Shown: positions 45,246 through 57,593, counted from the first letter of the stretch. The stretch: 64,000 nt of DNA from Diphasiastrum complanatum (GCA_029204225.1 CM055093.1:5806933-5870932); one strand, 5' to 3'. Notes: generated by a model not told the origin, from the letters alone. Numbers and translations are program-made.

Positions 45246-46405
45246 TTAATGAAAGTTGTAATTTGAAATCATGCAACAATCTCTTTCGTACAGATCCAAG
45301 AGCTGATAGTTTTCATGCTTACTCAAATCAACGTAGGGATCATACAATGCAAAATGAGCTGGTATGAGCATGGAATTCACTTGTCCATATCCTAAAATTT
45401 TAAGTGCAATAGTTTTCTTAACAAAAATTCTCTTATGGACCCTATTAAAATCATGTCCTCCAAAAAAATGAGAAAGTGCCTTGATTGCCATAAGCATTGT
45501 ATCACCATGTTGATGAAACTTTGAAGGGGCAACACTTATCTCATTATTCTTGAAGAACTTCAGATAATGCCCCAGTGCATGATCTCTTGAAAATTCTCCA
45601 GCAGAAGATCTCTGCCCTCACGTGTCCAAAACTCTTGTCAAAAATAGAGAAGGACGGACTATAATGTATGTCCATAACAAATCATCAAGGAAAATTGTTT
45701 CCTGAAATGAAAAAATGCAAAGTAAGCTCCAGTATAAAATCTGACATTATAGATTTACTGGTACAAGATAAGATACAAAACTTATGCATTCAGCTTTCTC
45801 TTTTTCGATTACTATCTCTCCATCAATATTATGTTCACATTTCGATGTCAATAAGGTTGGTGAATAGACAGTGGTTTTGGAAAACCAAGCTGACTTTGAA
45901 ATCTGAGGAACTCCTCTTTAGAAAGAAGATCATCTTCTTTTTGGCGCATTTTCTCCAAAACCATGTTCAAGCTATCTTTTCCTGAATAAAACTCATCCTT
46001 AACTACATCGTCAACACTAGGGAGAAGATCATTAGCATCATAATCAATTATATTTGAAAATTCATGAAGCTCTTTGTTCAAAATGCAAAGAGTCTCAGCC
46101 TCTGTGAAATCAAAAGGATCCGATATATCCGATAGTGTCAAAAGAGAATTATTATCTATATTATAACTAGGCAATGTGATTAGAGATTTATCAGAAGGAG
46201 AAAGGGTAGTGGTAGATTTAGAGCCTATAAACGATGCCCTATTTAGAGCAGGATCAAAATCTGTACAATCATCTAAACTAACACTTGTATCAATAAAAAA
46301 AAATTCTATATCTATAGGCTTGGACTTGTCAGATTTTGTACCGTTGAAAGAAGTAGCTTCAGAAGTAGAAGGGACAACTTTCGAATCGTGAGAAATATTT
46401 AACAA
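45246..46405 (-). pseudogene. unknown two-exon gene
   Basis: Exon A (46405 to about 45860) encodes an acidic, Ser/Asp-rich protein ending EEFLRFQSQLGF. After a gap with a good acceptor (TTCATTTCAG at 45702), exon B (45701-45246) reads IFLDDLLWTYIIVRPSLF, a TGA (likely CGA), HALGHYLKFFKNNEISVAPS, FGGHDFNRVHKRIFVKKTIA and LIPAHFALYDPYVDLSKHEN to TAA. The frame is continuous through exon B. The donor of exon A is not clear. No family is recognised. Confidence 0.45.
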
Positions 46406-46437
46406 AAAAAAAAAAATGCAGACTGAGACTGTTCAAA

Positions 46438-47085
46438 TCTGTATCTTTTATTGTCCCAACCACTGAATCGGGCTCTGATTCAGAAACAGAATCATCTTCG
46501 CCTTCTCATATTACTCGTCAACCTCCTTAGAAGGTTTTTTCGTCGAAGATGGAGATAACCCAAGAGGAGTTTGACAAGATAACAAAGAAATCTGTCAATA
46601 TTGTGTCGACATCTATTTCGAAATCTGTACATAACCTTTTGTTAGACTCTCATACGATCCCAACCAGATTTGTTTTTTATTCTGACCATTACAATCAATA
46701 TGAATCTTGTTTAGACAATAAAATTGATATGCTCAACAATTATTTTGAGTTTTTTCTTCCAGATTTAAATAGAAGCTATAGATTAGGTCCCAAATTTTGT
46801 ACAAAGCTTAAAAATAAAACTTCAAAAATTATACCTACGATTGTTGAAGCCGGCCAAAAACTTTTGCAGCATAGTATTAGTATGGAATCCAAGGGAGTCA
46901 TTTTTGTAATCAGTCCATTTTTCATGGGTGCAATAAAGGCAAAAGATGCCACTTATGAAAGGGTTGTATATTTCATCAATTGCAGTCCTGTGGCCAAATG
47001 TTGTTGATGCCTTTTATTTTGATGATTATACTCCTGTTAAAATTGATTTTAATTTTCATTTTGATTGTTGTAGTCGACACTAGAG
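46438..47085 (+). pseudogene. unknown protein
   Basis: The open frame from ATG 46549 (MEITQEEFDKITKKSVNIVS) to 47007 is preceded in frame, beyond one TAG at about 46528, by an acidic Ser/Glu-rich segment. Near 46993 an acceptor-like TTTCATCAATTGCAG, or a frameshift, leads to VVDAFYFDDYTPVKIDFNFH, ending TAG about 47083. No motif is recognised. It faces the minus-strand gene 45246-46405 head to head, with about 30 bp between them. Confidence 0.42.
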
Positions 47086-47341
47086 CCTAAATATTCTTCA
47101 TGTGAAAATAAATAAGGAGGGAGTGTCAAATTTTCTATTTTGAAAAATAAACTCAGTTGAAAAACACACATAGAGAATTTGATTTTCTACTTCATGATGT
47201 CGTTCATGAAATACCGACAACAACAACTTCTATTGGGGAGAAAAATAATTAAATCTCTCAAAGTATATACAATTTATTGCTGATATGCATCTTTTTTTTT
47301 TTAATCTATCATTATAACATGAATAAATTGTATGTCATAAT

Positions 47342-48023
47342 AATTTTCATTAAATATCAGATGCAGTCTGTACAACAAAAGGATACTTTTGGTTGTGCTT
47401 GGTTCATCTTGTATAATACAAAGCTCTTTTCTAAGTTGGACAATCTACAAGTTGATATTGAAAAGGTAAAATTTCGTTCATTTGTTATTCTTTTCATTCT
47501 AATTCTTACTTCTTTAGTGTGATTGTTAGTTATTTACTCATTCATCTGGTTTGTGATGACAGTTCACTCTTGTGCCGTACAATTCCGACTAAGTGTATAG
47601 ATTGCGGCAAGAGTTGATTAAAACTTTTGTATAGAATGGCATAAGTTTTGTGCTTGATCTTGAGGATGTTGTAAAGAATGCTGCTCCTGCCTAGCAACCT
47701 TTCAGGTTTCTCAGGATGCAAATTTTATCATATACGATCAAAGAGACATAGAAGTCATTCCTAATACAGAGGAAGGCATAGAAGTCCTTCCTAATACAAA
47801 GGAAGATGAAATTACAGAACATGAAATTATTGCCTTGATAGCTCCTGATATAGATATAAAAAATAAAGATAAACTTACTGAATATGATTTCAATTATAAA
47901 CGTGCGTATATTACCATCCAGAAAAAGAGATACAATCTTACATGTAAACAACCCATTTATGAGAATTTTATTGATATCAATATAGATTCTTTCAATCAAG
48001 TTGTGTCCATAGTACAATACTAG
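47342..48023 (+). pseudogene. possible Ulp1-like (C48) peptidase end and downstream segment
   Basis: After an acceptor-like ATATCAG (47341), exon MQSVQQKDTFGCAWFILYNT continues to GAAAAG and a donor GTAAAA at about 47466. The intron ends GATGACAG at about 47562. The next exon has three stops, each a plausible CAA/CAG-to-TAA/TAG change (about 47591, 47631, 47692), and one frameshift, then an open frame to 48023 (DFNYKRAYITIQKKRYNLTC). VQQKDTFGCAWFILYN resembles the QxxxxDCGxFVL active-site Cys block of Ulp1 peptidases. The His/Asp part is not found, so this is a weak call. Confidence 0.35.
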
Positions 48024-48842
48024 ATTGCAATTTTTCTAGATTGATAAAAAACAATATTCTTGTTTTCATCTAGAGTAATGATAATGGACATGTATTTTCT
48101 GATAGTAAATCTCAGTGTTCTTCCATCAGTTGGATAGTTTTGCCAATATCTCTGCATTTGATCTCGAGCTCATGTATTTTACGTATCTGCATAAATTTAA
48201 CACAAAGTATGTTACATTTAGTATAAAGATTATACGAGCAATTTTTGAAAGAAATTATACATAAAAAAATAGAGTGTTTACAGTTACTTATGAGTTTACC
48301 ATTTGAAATGAATCTGAAGTTTGAAAGTATATCATCTTGTAGGAGCAATAGTTCTTGCCTGATGTAATTTATAAGTTGTGTAATTCTATGCATTACAAAT
48401 TATTTATTGATTATAAATTTTATGAAATTCATGATATATAAAATTTTAAGTAGCTTTATAAATTGTAAACCAAATTTTAATTCTTATTTATTAAAACCAT
48501 CTTATAAGACATACTTTGGATTTTTGCAGCATTCTTTAATTTGAAAATCATTTTAATTTATATCAAAATTGAGATATATTAACTAGACATTTCAATGACA
48601 ATAAAAAAATGTCATAATTATTTGTTGTATGCAATTTATTGTTGTAATAAGGCTAAAGAGAACTAAGAATTATGCTTTTGCAAATTTATATATCACAAAA
48701 TAAACATAGCTTTGTAAGCATCCATCAACAATACATTTATAGAAACATGTAACAATCAAATTCTACCAATCAAACAAAGATCACACTATTCTTATGCTCT
48801 ACTTAATTAACAAAAGCAAATGTACGGTCTTCGATCCGACAT
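48024..48842. other. very AT-rich stretch
   Basis: Nothing is recognised. A 93-codon frame on the minus strand (48112-48393) is hydrophobic/Ile-rich and contains an intron-like GT...AG; I do not call it. Confidence 0.45.
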
Positions 48843-49619
48843 TGTAATAGCCCTCCCGCCTGTCAACAAGGGTTAGTTCACTGGATAGGCACCTAACTAT
48901 GAATAGATGCTACTTTTAGTTAGTCTTCCTACTTTTCATCTAACTCTGCCTCCCCTAACACTACTCACCCTAACTCTACTCCCCTAACTAACTTCATCAT
49001 GATTGTTGGTGAAGGAAAAGGATAGAATAGAAGAGGAAGAAGAAGGAGAAGAGAGAAAGAGAGAGAGATGAGATGGAGGTTAGCTCAAATGCTCAATTTC
49101 ATTGCTTATGGAAAAACTTTAACTAGCATAAACAAAAAGCATGGGAAATAGAAATAACAAGCAAACCACAACAATAGCATAAGCAAGAGTGATTAGCAAA
49201 TGATGAGCTCTCAAAATGATAGAGTCTCCTCCTCTCTATTAAGCATGGAAATAGAGTACAAATGGTAATGGGGAAGGCCCTTGTCCCAAAATCCTATTGG
49301 CTAATATTTACATTGATCCTATCCATTCATCTTGGACCCAACTTGATCCAAGGGTCCACAAAAAGTACACTGAAATTCACAAGATTCATGTGAGTCCCAA
49401 TTTGGACCCAACTCTAAAAAGTAATCTCTAAGTTTAAAAATAACTTTGGGCCTCTAGTTTTATTTTAAATCAAAGGCCCAAGTCTATTTTATTTTATTTA
49501 CAACTTAAGCTTGCGTGCTCATTGGGCCATGGGCTTATGCGCGCAGGATGTCGTGCCCTCGCAACACATTTTATTAGTTGTTTTTATTTATTTACAATTC
49601 GTTGGGAATACCCCCAATA
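48843..49619 (-). repeat. G2b LTR, 777 bp
   Basis: The minus strand begins TATTGGGGGTATT (TGTTGG in G2a) and ends GGCTATTACA. Followed on the minus strand by ATGTCGGATCGAAGACCGTA, a close variant of what follows the G2a LTR. Confidence 0.88.
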
Positions 49620-49665
49620 GGACCCACGACCTGAAGTAGTGTCGGTCCCTCGGCACTCTGCCGGT

Positions 49666-50920
49666 TTAGTAAAGAGTCTTCTTGACCCTCCTTTGTTGGA
49701 TTAGGTAGCCCGTGACATCTTCCATAAAGTTGAGGCGGTCCAGTTTCTTCAAGTCCTTGGGCATGTGAAGGGACTTGTGGACTCCTGTCAGCCAGTCTTG
49801 GTCGATCCATGCTTGGAATTTGCGCGTCCAGCGATCGCCAAGAAGGGCGGCTCAATAATACACACGAGCGACTGGCAGCTGATCTTCGACTTTATTGGAA
49901 GCTAGCACCTTATTAAGATCAAAGAATATGGGGGGGAGAAAATTTTCCCATTTAGTTTCTATCCCCATTAAATGCTCTAAGTCCCAGGCGTAAGTGGCTG
50001 TCGCGCAGACTGTTGGATCAGGGCAGTTGAAGTAGTTATTGGCAAATATGGTGAGAGCCCTTCTAGCATCTACATCCATATTCCAACCGTACTCTGATGG
50101 AATGATCGGCCAATTGAAATTTTGAATTGTGATCTTGTCTAGAGGGGTCCGCATTCTGCCCATTTGGATCCTCGTGTGCATGACAGGAAGTGCGCGTTCA
50201 TCTATAGTTGTTGCGGACTTGTCACATAGGCCCTGATGGCCACATGGTCTCTTTCAAACAGCTGCTGACACCACCCTAGTTGTGGTTGGAGGGCGGGTAA
50301 TGCTTGCAGCTCCTTGCCCTTTATTGTTTGAGCTTAAAAAGATATTTGCCAGCCGCCTCTAGATGAGTCGTGGGGATACTTTGCTAGGAATTCGTTTATT
50401 TTCTCCTCCACGGACTTTGGTCTTCGAAAGGCCCGGCTGGTAAATACGGTGCGCGAACCTCTGGATGATGTTGCTTGTCCTTCTTCTTGGCTTTGGGTGG
50501 TACTTGTGCCTTGGCCCTGGTCTCGCGTCTCAGCACCCGTAGGTGACTAGGTGAGCTTTTACTTTGTAGGGCTTTGACTTCCGTCCCCAAGCACGTATTC
50601 TCTGCTTCGTAAATTTGTAGTTGCACCTAGAGGGGAGCAAGTCATTGGGACGCTTTGAATTGAAGCGGATGCGATGGTGATGGAAGGAGTAGTAGATAAT
50701 GGAACAGAAGTGGGAGCGATATCAACAGAGGAAATGAGGATGGCAACAGAAATTGTCGTAGATGGAATAGAAAGAGTGGTAGTGACAACAGATACCGGAG
50801 TGGAGGGTTGCACGGAAGAAGAAGTGGCAGTGGTTGATGGAGTGGTTAGTGCGGTGGTGGTGGTGCATTTTCGGGTAGTAGGTATAGATGAAGAGAGGCA
50901 GTGCTACACATTCATTTGCT
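49666..50920 (-). pseudogene. extra (env-position) frame of G2b, internally deleted
   Basis: From 50920 down: Ser/Thr-rich linker, a short piece of the coiled coil (YEAENTCLGTEVKALQS), then SPWRRK and, from 50181, the conserved C-terminal domain DKITIQNFNWPIIPSEYGWN, FNCPDPTVCATATY, TKWENFLPPIFFD, DQLPVARVYY. TGA follows (CGA in G2a) and the frame resumes to TAA 49666-49668. The linker and coiled coil are each shortened by hundreds of bases. Confidence 0.8.
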
Positions 50921-50925
50921 AGCCG

Positions 50926-53371
50926 CTGCAACCTCAGGAAAGACCGTATTACTTCCCAAATTTTGCATAGGATAGTTGGGTCTGATGCCAAGAGAGCCAA
51001 GGCTCCTCTGGAACCATATAACTGGTTCAAGACCGTCTTTGGAAATCTCAAACGAGCCATTGAGAGCAATACTAAGCAACAATTTGTTGTTGGCCCTATG
51101 TTGTCACTCCTAGCAGCCTCCCACCTTGAAAATAAAACACATGGTTTTCGTGTGGATTCCATGCTTTCTATCTATGAAGAAGCACCGGCAGAGTCATCTC
51201 AACAAGCATCCAGCGACGTAGTCCACGCAGCGAGATCATCATTCTTGACTCGCCTTCCGCGTCACAACGTCGTACTAGACAAACATCTCCAGCTGCGCTT
51301 TCACCCCCTACTAGTATTTGCACTAAACTACCTATTCCCCCTGCCTCTGATGCTTCTCTCACCTCTGCTTCCTCTCAAGGACAGTCTGTGACCATTGGGG
51401 CTACCATTTCCATCACAGCTGCCCAGGCCACCTGAACCCCACACACAGGAGCTGTTTCCCCAAACACCCAGAATTTTATAGACATGTTCGATGATTCCGA
51501 CCCCCTTGGGATGTCAGAAGTTTTTGTAATGCCCCAGAGCCCTGCGCCCTTTGAACTCCAATCCCCTGGAAGAGGATTCGAACAGTTCCATAATACTACT
51601 ACTAGCTTTAAAGACTCTTTCCAGATCGACCAGCAAGATCAAGTTGAAGCTGCACCAATCACAATTCAGGTCGGGCAAGCTGTCAAATCACCAAAGCAGC
51701 TCGACGCCACAATGCCTAAGGGCTATGAAGAAGAAGACCTATTTGAAGAAGAAGAGCTATAGGCACCTGCTCCATGCTAACCAGGGACAGTACCACCAGG
51801 TCCTTCTGCTGCTACCACCTCCACAATAGTAGATTTTGGTGATGCTCTCGCTTTAGTCTCAAGCCTTGCGCAAGTGATCCAGTCTATGTTGGATAAGAAA
51901 AAAGAAATGGAGCAATGCATCTTAGATATGGGATCTGAGAATACACTCATTAGCCAGAAAGTGAATCAGCTGGACAAAGAATTGAAGATCGCCAAGTAGC
52001 ATGAAGCTAAGTCTGAAGCTGAAAAGAAGAAGGCACAACAATGGGCTGATTACCTAGAAGATTATGTCAGTTCTCTATAGAATGCCCTCACAACTGCCTA
52101 AGACCAAGTGGACAGGACCGTGCAGAATGCAAAACAATAAGTGCAGCTGCTCCAGGGTCAACTGCAGATGGCTGAACAATATCACACACGTCTTCAAGTG
52201 AATTGGATGCGACCACCCTTGAGCGTGATGCGTGTCTACAGATGCAAATACCTGATCATTCGGTAACTCCAACGGAAATCGCATATTTGTTTAAAAAGGT
52301 TGAAACCTTTAAAGTGGCCCTTCAAGGATTCCAAGGCCACTTTGACAGATTCAAGGGTGCAGCTTCAACTGAGTTGGCAAAGGCCAAAGCAACCATCAAC
52401 GAATATGAGAAGGCTGTCGCTCAGGTGTTGGAAGCCAGGCCTCAAATTCTAGTTTCGGTCATGCTGCAGTTCTCCCCTCCGCACCAAGCTGACGCACCTA
52501 TGGATACAGGGTTGGATTCGGGCATGGACCAGGGCTGAAGTTGCAGAAAAACAGTCAGCTCCACAGGCAATGCAACCAAGTCCATCTTCAAGGACCACAC
52601 CATTATTCAGAAGACCAATCAGCGTCAAGGACCAGATCTAGAGCTTTTTAGCGCAACATCCTCATGAGTCCTCGCGTGGTGGTTGGATTCTCAAGTTTAA
52701 GATCTCTGAAATAGAGGCCGACAAAGAATTGGAAAAAATACCTGCATTAGAAGAGCAGCCAGCTTGGAGAGTTACAGTTTTTGAGAAAACTCTGGAATCC
52801 ATTAGGAGTTATGTGGCCAACCCCCGCCAATTGCGCGTAGATCCATATTACGTACTAATGCCTCGCAAGAATAAGTGGAAGGATTTGGGATTGGCCATGG
52901 ACAAAATTACTATCCATATGCTGAACTAGCCAATCATCCACCAACCTTACAGTTGAAAAATTTCAGTGGATTTCCACGAGGCACTACAAGCATACCAGCG
53001 GGAGTATATACACTAGTGAGGCAATCGACACTCTTTGTAAACGATTTGACTCTATTGGCATCTGTGGCAACACAATGGGATGATTGTCTTCCTCCTTTAG
53101 CATTCGATCTGAATAAGCCAATGACGTCAGAGAGCATTAAGGATCAGCTGCTAGTGGCTAGATTGTATTTTTGTGCCACAATGATGGGAGGCTCCTGGGA
53201 ATCTCGATTCACAGCCTGGACAACTTCAAAGTGGATCGTCGGAGCCCACCATTGATTTTTGCCGCACAATTTAGATTTCAGCACTGCCCGACTCGATTTC
53301 ATGGAGAAGGTGCAGTATCATTTAATAAAGATTCGACATGAAGCAAATAAAAGCCCACAGTAACTGCATCT
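50926..53371 (+). mobile_element. Ty3/gypsy element G1c, 3' part left of the C3 insertion
   Basis: Extra frame of the G1 type followed by the polypurine region. The sequence is interrupted at 53371 by C3 and resumes at 59691 after the CATCT duplication. It begins head to head with G2b at about 50925, within the N-terminal domain of the extra frame. Confidence 0.85.
50930..53363 (+). pseudogene. extra (env-position) frame of G1c
   Basis: N-terminal domain: LRKDRITSQILHRIVGSD, PYNWFKTVFGNLKRAIE, LENKTHGFRVDSMLSIYEEA, aligning with the G2a block RKDRI...LLEVKVHGF. A Pro/Ser linker and the acidic DMFDDSDPLGMSEVFVMP follow from 51484. The coiled coil is at 51840-52450 (KKKEMEQCILDMGSENTLIS, QLDKELKIAK) with several TAG stops, probably CAG, and a frameshift near 52195. 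The C-terminal domain is 52650-53363 (PHESSRGGWILKF, MDKITIHMLN, DDCLPPLAFDLNKPM, DFMEKVQYHLIKIR). Ends TAA 53361. It is the most complete G1 copy of this frame. Function unknown. Confidence 0.8.
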
Positions 53372-54438
53372 TGTTGGGAGAGAGAGGGGAGAATAAATGA
53401 CGAACACGAACGAGAAACAAACTCGAACAAGAAACGAACGAGAAACGAACTCGAACAAAAAATGTTCGTGTGTAGCGGAATGAATTATTTGACTCTCTCC
53501 CTAAGCATGACTACGCCTAATAGAATGAACAGAACTTTAGTGATAGAAATCACAGTCATTCTAGATTACGTAGCCAAACGTTTAATAGATGAAGCACTAG
53601 ATGAATAATTTGTCGTGAATTGCAAGACAAATTATCTGTTGCGAATCATTCGCGAAGAGCTAGATTGTGCTTGACTGATAATTAGTCACGAGTGATTCGC
53701 GAAAGACGAGACTAAAAATTAATCGTCTATTACCAGAAAGAGCAACAAGAAAGATCAGACATGATGAAGAATAAGCATAGCAATATTGACATAGATCTGA
53801 ACACAAAACAAATGAACTGTATCAGATTAAGTATATCAAGTATACAAGTCAATAATGAGGTAGAGCACAAGACAGTAGCGGACGAAACCACATGCCCTAC
53901 AAAACTTATTTTTGTCTGTAATGAGGAAATGAAAAAACTCCTTCACTTACTCTCTTCTTCTACTTCATTAGGACTATCAAATACACATATGGTATCCAAT
54001 ATATATACATAATATTACAGGTGTGAAGATGTGAAAGTACAGAGTGGACGTGTTGTCTGTAAGAAGATCGTGGGTGGCTGCAATCGTTGTCCAATCTGTT
54101 AGCGCAACTGCATGGGGTGAGCGTGAAAGGGGTGCGACATTAGCTGACCGTTGGTGATGATGAAGAAGTGCGTCACTCTTACGAATGGCCTTAGGATAAG
54201 ATTTACAAGGTGCCTTAGCTTTTAGGGCACTTTTGGCATTCAGTAAAGTAGTGTGCCCTTTTCGCCTGTCACCATAACCTGTGTAAGAACACAGTGTCAG
54301 GATTCATTCGTGTTTTCTTCGTTTGTGAGAATTTGCATGTAAAAATGCAGACTGCGTGACAACATTAGTAAATATGCAACATGAATGGAGGCAGATTAAA
54401 AATTGGGATTTAGGTGAGTAGGAGGAGTAAATCCAACA
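53372..54438 (-). repeat. C3 3' LTR, 1067 bp
   Basis: TGTTGGGAGAGAG...AATCCAACA. Next to a G-rich purine tract on the minus strand (AAGGGGGGG). TATATATACATAA near 54000. Confidence 0.94.
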
Positions 54439-56309
54439 CCCCCCCTTAATCTGGATCCATGAATGCCTTGATCTTCAGACTGAGTAGTGCACAAAATCTG
54501 TTGTGTGCATTAACACTGAGTGCTTTTGTGAAAATGTCTGCAACCATGTCCTGCGTTCTACGATACGTTAAGCTCACCTCTTTGTCAAGAACCTTGCCCT
54601 TGATGTAGTAATATCTCAATGTGCTTACTCCTACAATGAAATCTAGGATTGGCCGATAAGGCAATAGCACTTTTATTATCAGAAAACAAAATTGTAGGGC
54701 TAACTGATACAGATTGATGTCTGACAGCAAATTTCTCAATCAAAACGCTTCCTTAATAGATTGAGAAGCAGCAACATATTCTGCTTCGGTAAAAGAAAGT
54801 GCGATAGAGGTTTGCTTACGACTGTTCCATGAAATAGGACCGCCATTGAAGAAGAATGCAAATCCAGATGTGGACTTACGATAGTCTGCAATCTCCTCTC
54901 CAGCTTGCATCAGAATAACCACTGAGCTGATGAAGATTGTCGTTGCTGACATTTCCATAGCAGATGCACTGGTCCATGGTAGCTCGAATATATCTCATGA
55001 CTCGAATAAGAGCCTTCCAATGGGTAATTCCAAGATTAGTCATGTATTGGCTGAGTGATCTGACATGAAAAGAGATATATGGTCTTGTATAGACCATTGC
55101 GTACATGAGAGATCCAAGTATCGATCGATACGGATAATCTCTCATCTGCTCCTCTTCCTACTTGGTTTGGGGACATTGGTCCTTCGACAAATGCAGGCCT
55201 GGATCCATTGGTGAGTGAGCTAATTTACAATTCATTAAATTGTATTTGTTAAGAACATTATGAAGATACCTTTGTTGAGTGATGTAAATCAGTCGATTTG
55301 CTCTGTCTTTATGGATTTGAATCCCAAGACAGAAGTGAGCTTCATCCAGATCAGTCATGTCGAATTCTGAGAACAACATCTGTTTTGAATCCTTGACCAT
55401 ATTGGTATTGTTGCTGAAGAGCAACGTATCATCAACATACAAGGTGATGATAATGAAGGATTACTGCACTAACTTTGAATAAACGTTGCAATCAGCAGTG
55501 CTTGGTTTAAATCCTTGTTCAACGAGGAATGTGTTGATCCTCTGAAACCAAGCTCTGGCAGACTGTTTCAAGCCGTACAATACTTTGTGGAGTTTACAGA
55601 CATGATTCTTCATACCTTCCATAACGTATCCTTCGGATTGAATCATGTAGATATCTTCTTGTATTACTCCATTCAGATAGGCTGTTTGTACATCAAGTTG
55701 ATGTATTTCGAGGTCGACAGCTGCAGCATAAGATAGGAGCATTCGGATCGACAAATGTTTGACGACTGGACTAAAAGTCTCACTATAGTCGATATTCGAG
55801 ATATGGGTGAATCCTCGTGGTACCAGTCTTGCCTTCCTTCGATCAATTGCTCTGTTGGCATTATATTTGATCTTGAAGATCCATTTGCAATGAGCGATAT
55901 TGTAGCCAATAGGAGCTTCGACTAATGACCATGTCTGATTCTTGATCAGAGAGGAATACTCTTTGTCCATAGCTTCTCTCCAGAGATCAGAGTCTGGTTG
56001 GCTAAGTGCCTCTTCGACTGTCGTCGGTTTCTGCATTAAAAGACAAAAAGACTCAGGAGTATACCTTGTGGGCTGTGTACGCACTCAGCTTGATCTTCTG
56101 GGAGGATTTGACTGATGAACCTCTCCTAGGACTTGTTGCTGGGTAGCAGCAACTTCTTCGTTAGATTCGCTGTCTCAAATTGGGTCGACGATAGACATGC
56201 CTGAGCCAGAAGCTCGGATTGTCGTGTCAATGGCAGGTGATGAAGGTTCTTATTGAGCAATATCCTTGCCTTTGAGGTTGATGAACTGATCCTCGATAAA
56301 GACTGTATC
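54439..56309 (-). pseudogene. copia RT and RNase H (C3)
   Basis: RT from 56084 down: NQTWSLVEAPIGYNIAHCKW, RRKARLVPRGFTHISNIDYS, IHQLDVQTAYLNGVIQ, YGLKQSARAWFQRIN, then a stop near 55460 and the intact box MYVDDTLLFSNN, LGIQIHKDRANRLIYITQQR. A frameshift at about 54960 is followed by RNase H: ADYRKSTSGFAFFFNGGPIS, ALSFTEAEYVAASQSIKEAF, RRTQDMVADIFTKAL. Confidence 0.9.
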
Positions 56310-57593
56310 TCAGCTATACAGCATTTGCTGGGTATCAGGATCGTACAGCTTGTAAGTGTTATCAGATGAAGTATATCTGATCAGGATGCTGTTTAGACCT
56401 TGGAAGTCCAACTTCTTCCTTGTGTACTTTGGGATCTGTGTGTAGGCAATGCACCCAAACACTCTTAGGTTCTTCAAAGAAGACTTGGAGCCTGTCCACA
56501 CCTCGTGGAGTGTCTTGTCTGAGAGATCCTTGGTCAAACATCTATTCTGGATGTAAGCTACAATGGAGACAGCTTCAGCCCAGAACCTCTTGGGCAACGA
56601 TGCATGCGCTAGCATACACTTAACAGATTCGACCATAGTTTGGGTCTTCCTCTCAACTAAGCCATTAGACTGAGGACTGTAAGGAGTGACGAATTGCTGC
56701 TCAATGCCTTGGCTTTGGTAGTACTCCTTGAACTCGATATAGATATATTCTCCACCGTTATCTGAACCTAGGGCCTTGATTGTCCTTCCAGTCTCCTTTT
56801 CTGCATGCTCCTTGAAGATTCTGAAGCAGTTGAAGAATTCTGATTTCTTCTTTATGAAATACACCATCGTTCTTCTGGAGAATTCGTCAATAAAGGATAT
56901 AAAATACTTGGCATCCTTCAACGAAGGATTTTTCATCGGGCCACAAATATCTGAATGTACAACATCTAGCAATTCTCTAGAAACATGCTGATGGCTTGAC
57001 TTAAATGGCTTCCTAGTCTATTTACCAACTAGACAGTCTTGACAGATAGATAGCTCGACTGTTTCGCAAGGATAGTCGAGATCAAGAACAATAGATTGTC
57101 TAGACATTCGTTGTACAACAGTATAATTTAAATGACCAAGTCTATAATGTCGAAGTAAACCTTTATTTTAATGAATTGAAGTATTGAGAGGTTGACTAGA
57201 GGCAAAAAAACAATGACTTAATTTATACAAGTATCCATGTCTCTTTTCGAGTGCTAGGATCTTGTCTGTCCTATCAACTACTTTACATTGACCACATTCG
57301 AATTCCACTCTGTGTCCTAGATTTGTGATTCTGCTTACAGAGAGCAGATTCGTGGATAACTTAGGTACATACAGAACTTTAGAGAGTAGCTTAGATTGAT
57401 CATTTGCAAAGCATAATCTTATAGTGCCTTCACCTTTAATAGCTTGTGTGCTATTGTCGCCAAGGTGAACGAATCTCTGGGTATTGTAAGGTGTATAGGA
57501 CTCGAAATAGCCAATGAGGCTAGTCATGTGCTGAGTGGCTCCGGAATCCAGGAACCAAGAACTGTCGCCAGATGCTCCTTGATGGTTGGTCAT
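56310..57593 (-). pseudogene. copia protease and integrase (C3)
   Basis: Protease SSWFLDSGATQHMTSL (about 57550). GAG-pre-integrase KRHGYLYKLSH followed by a stop at 57168. Integrase with all three catalytic residues: FIDEFSRR (Asp), LGSDNGGEY (Asp), SNGLVERKTQ (Glu), then FWAEAVSIVAYIQNRC and NLRVFGCIAYTQIPKY to a stop at 56310. Same frame throughout, also shared with RT. Confidence 0.9.

Larger units (their letters stand above)
48843..50925 (-). mobile_element. Ty3/gypsy element G2b, 3' end only
   Basis: LTR plus the extra frame on the minus strand, in inverted orientation to G2a. Truncated at about 50925, where plus-strand G1c sequence begins. Two internal deletions relative to G2a remove most of the linker and coiled coil. 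Confidence 0.88.

Noticed and set aside
45246-45701. Resemblance of the exon to a 30K-type movement protein
   Set aside because: The order of hydrophobic strands is vaguely similar but the conserved Asp and G-rich motifs are missing.
48112-48393. 93-codon minus-strand frame with an intron-like segment
   Set aside because: Splicing at the visible GT...AG would put the frame out of phase, and no motif is present.
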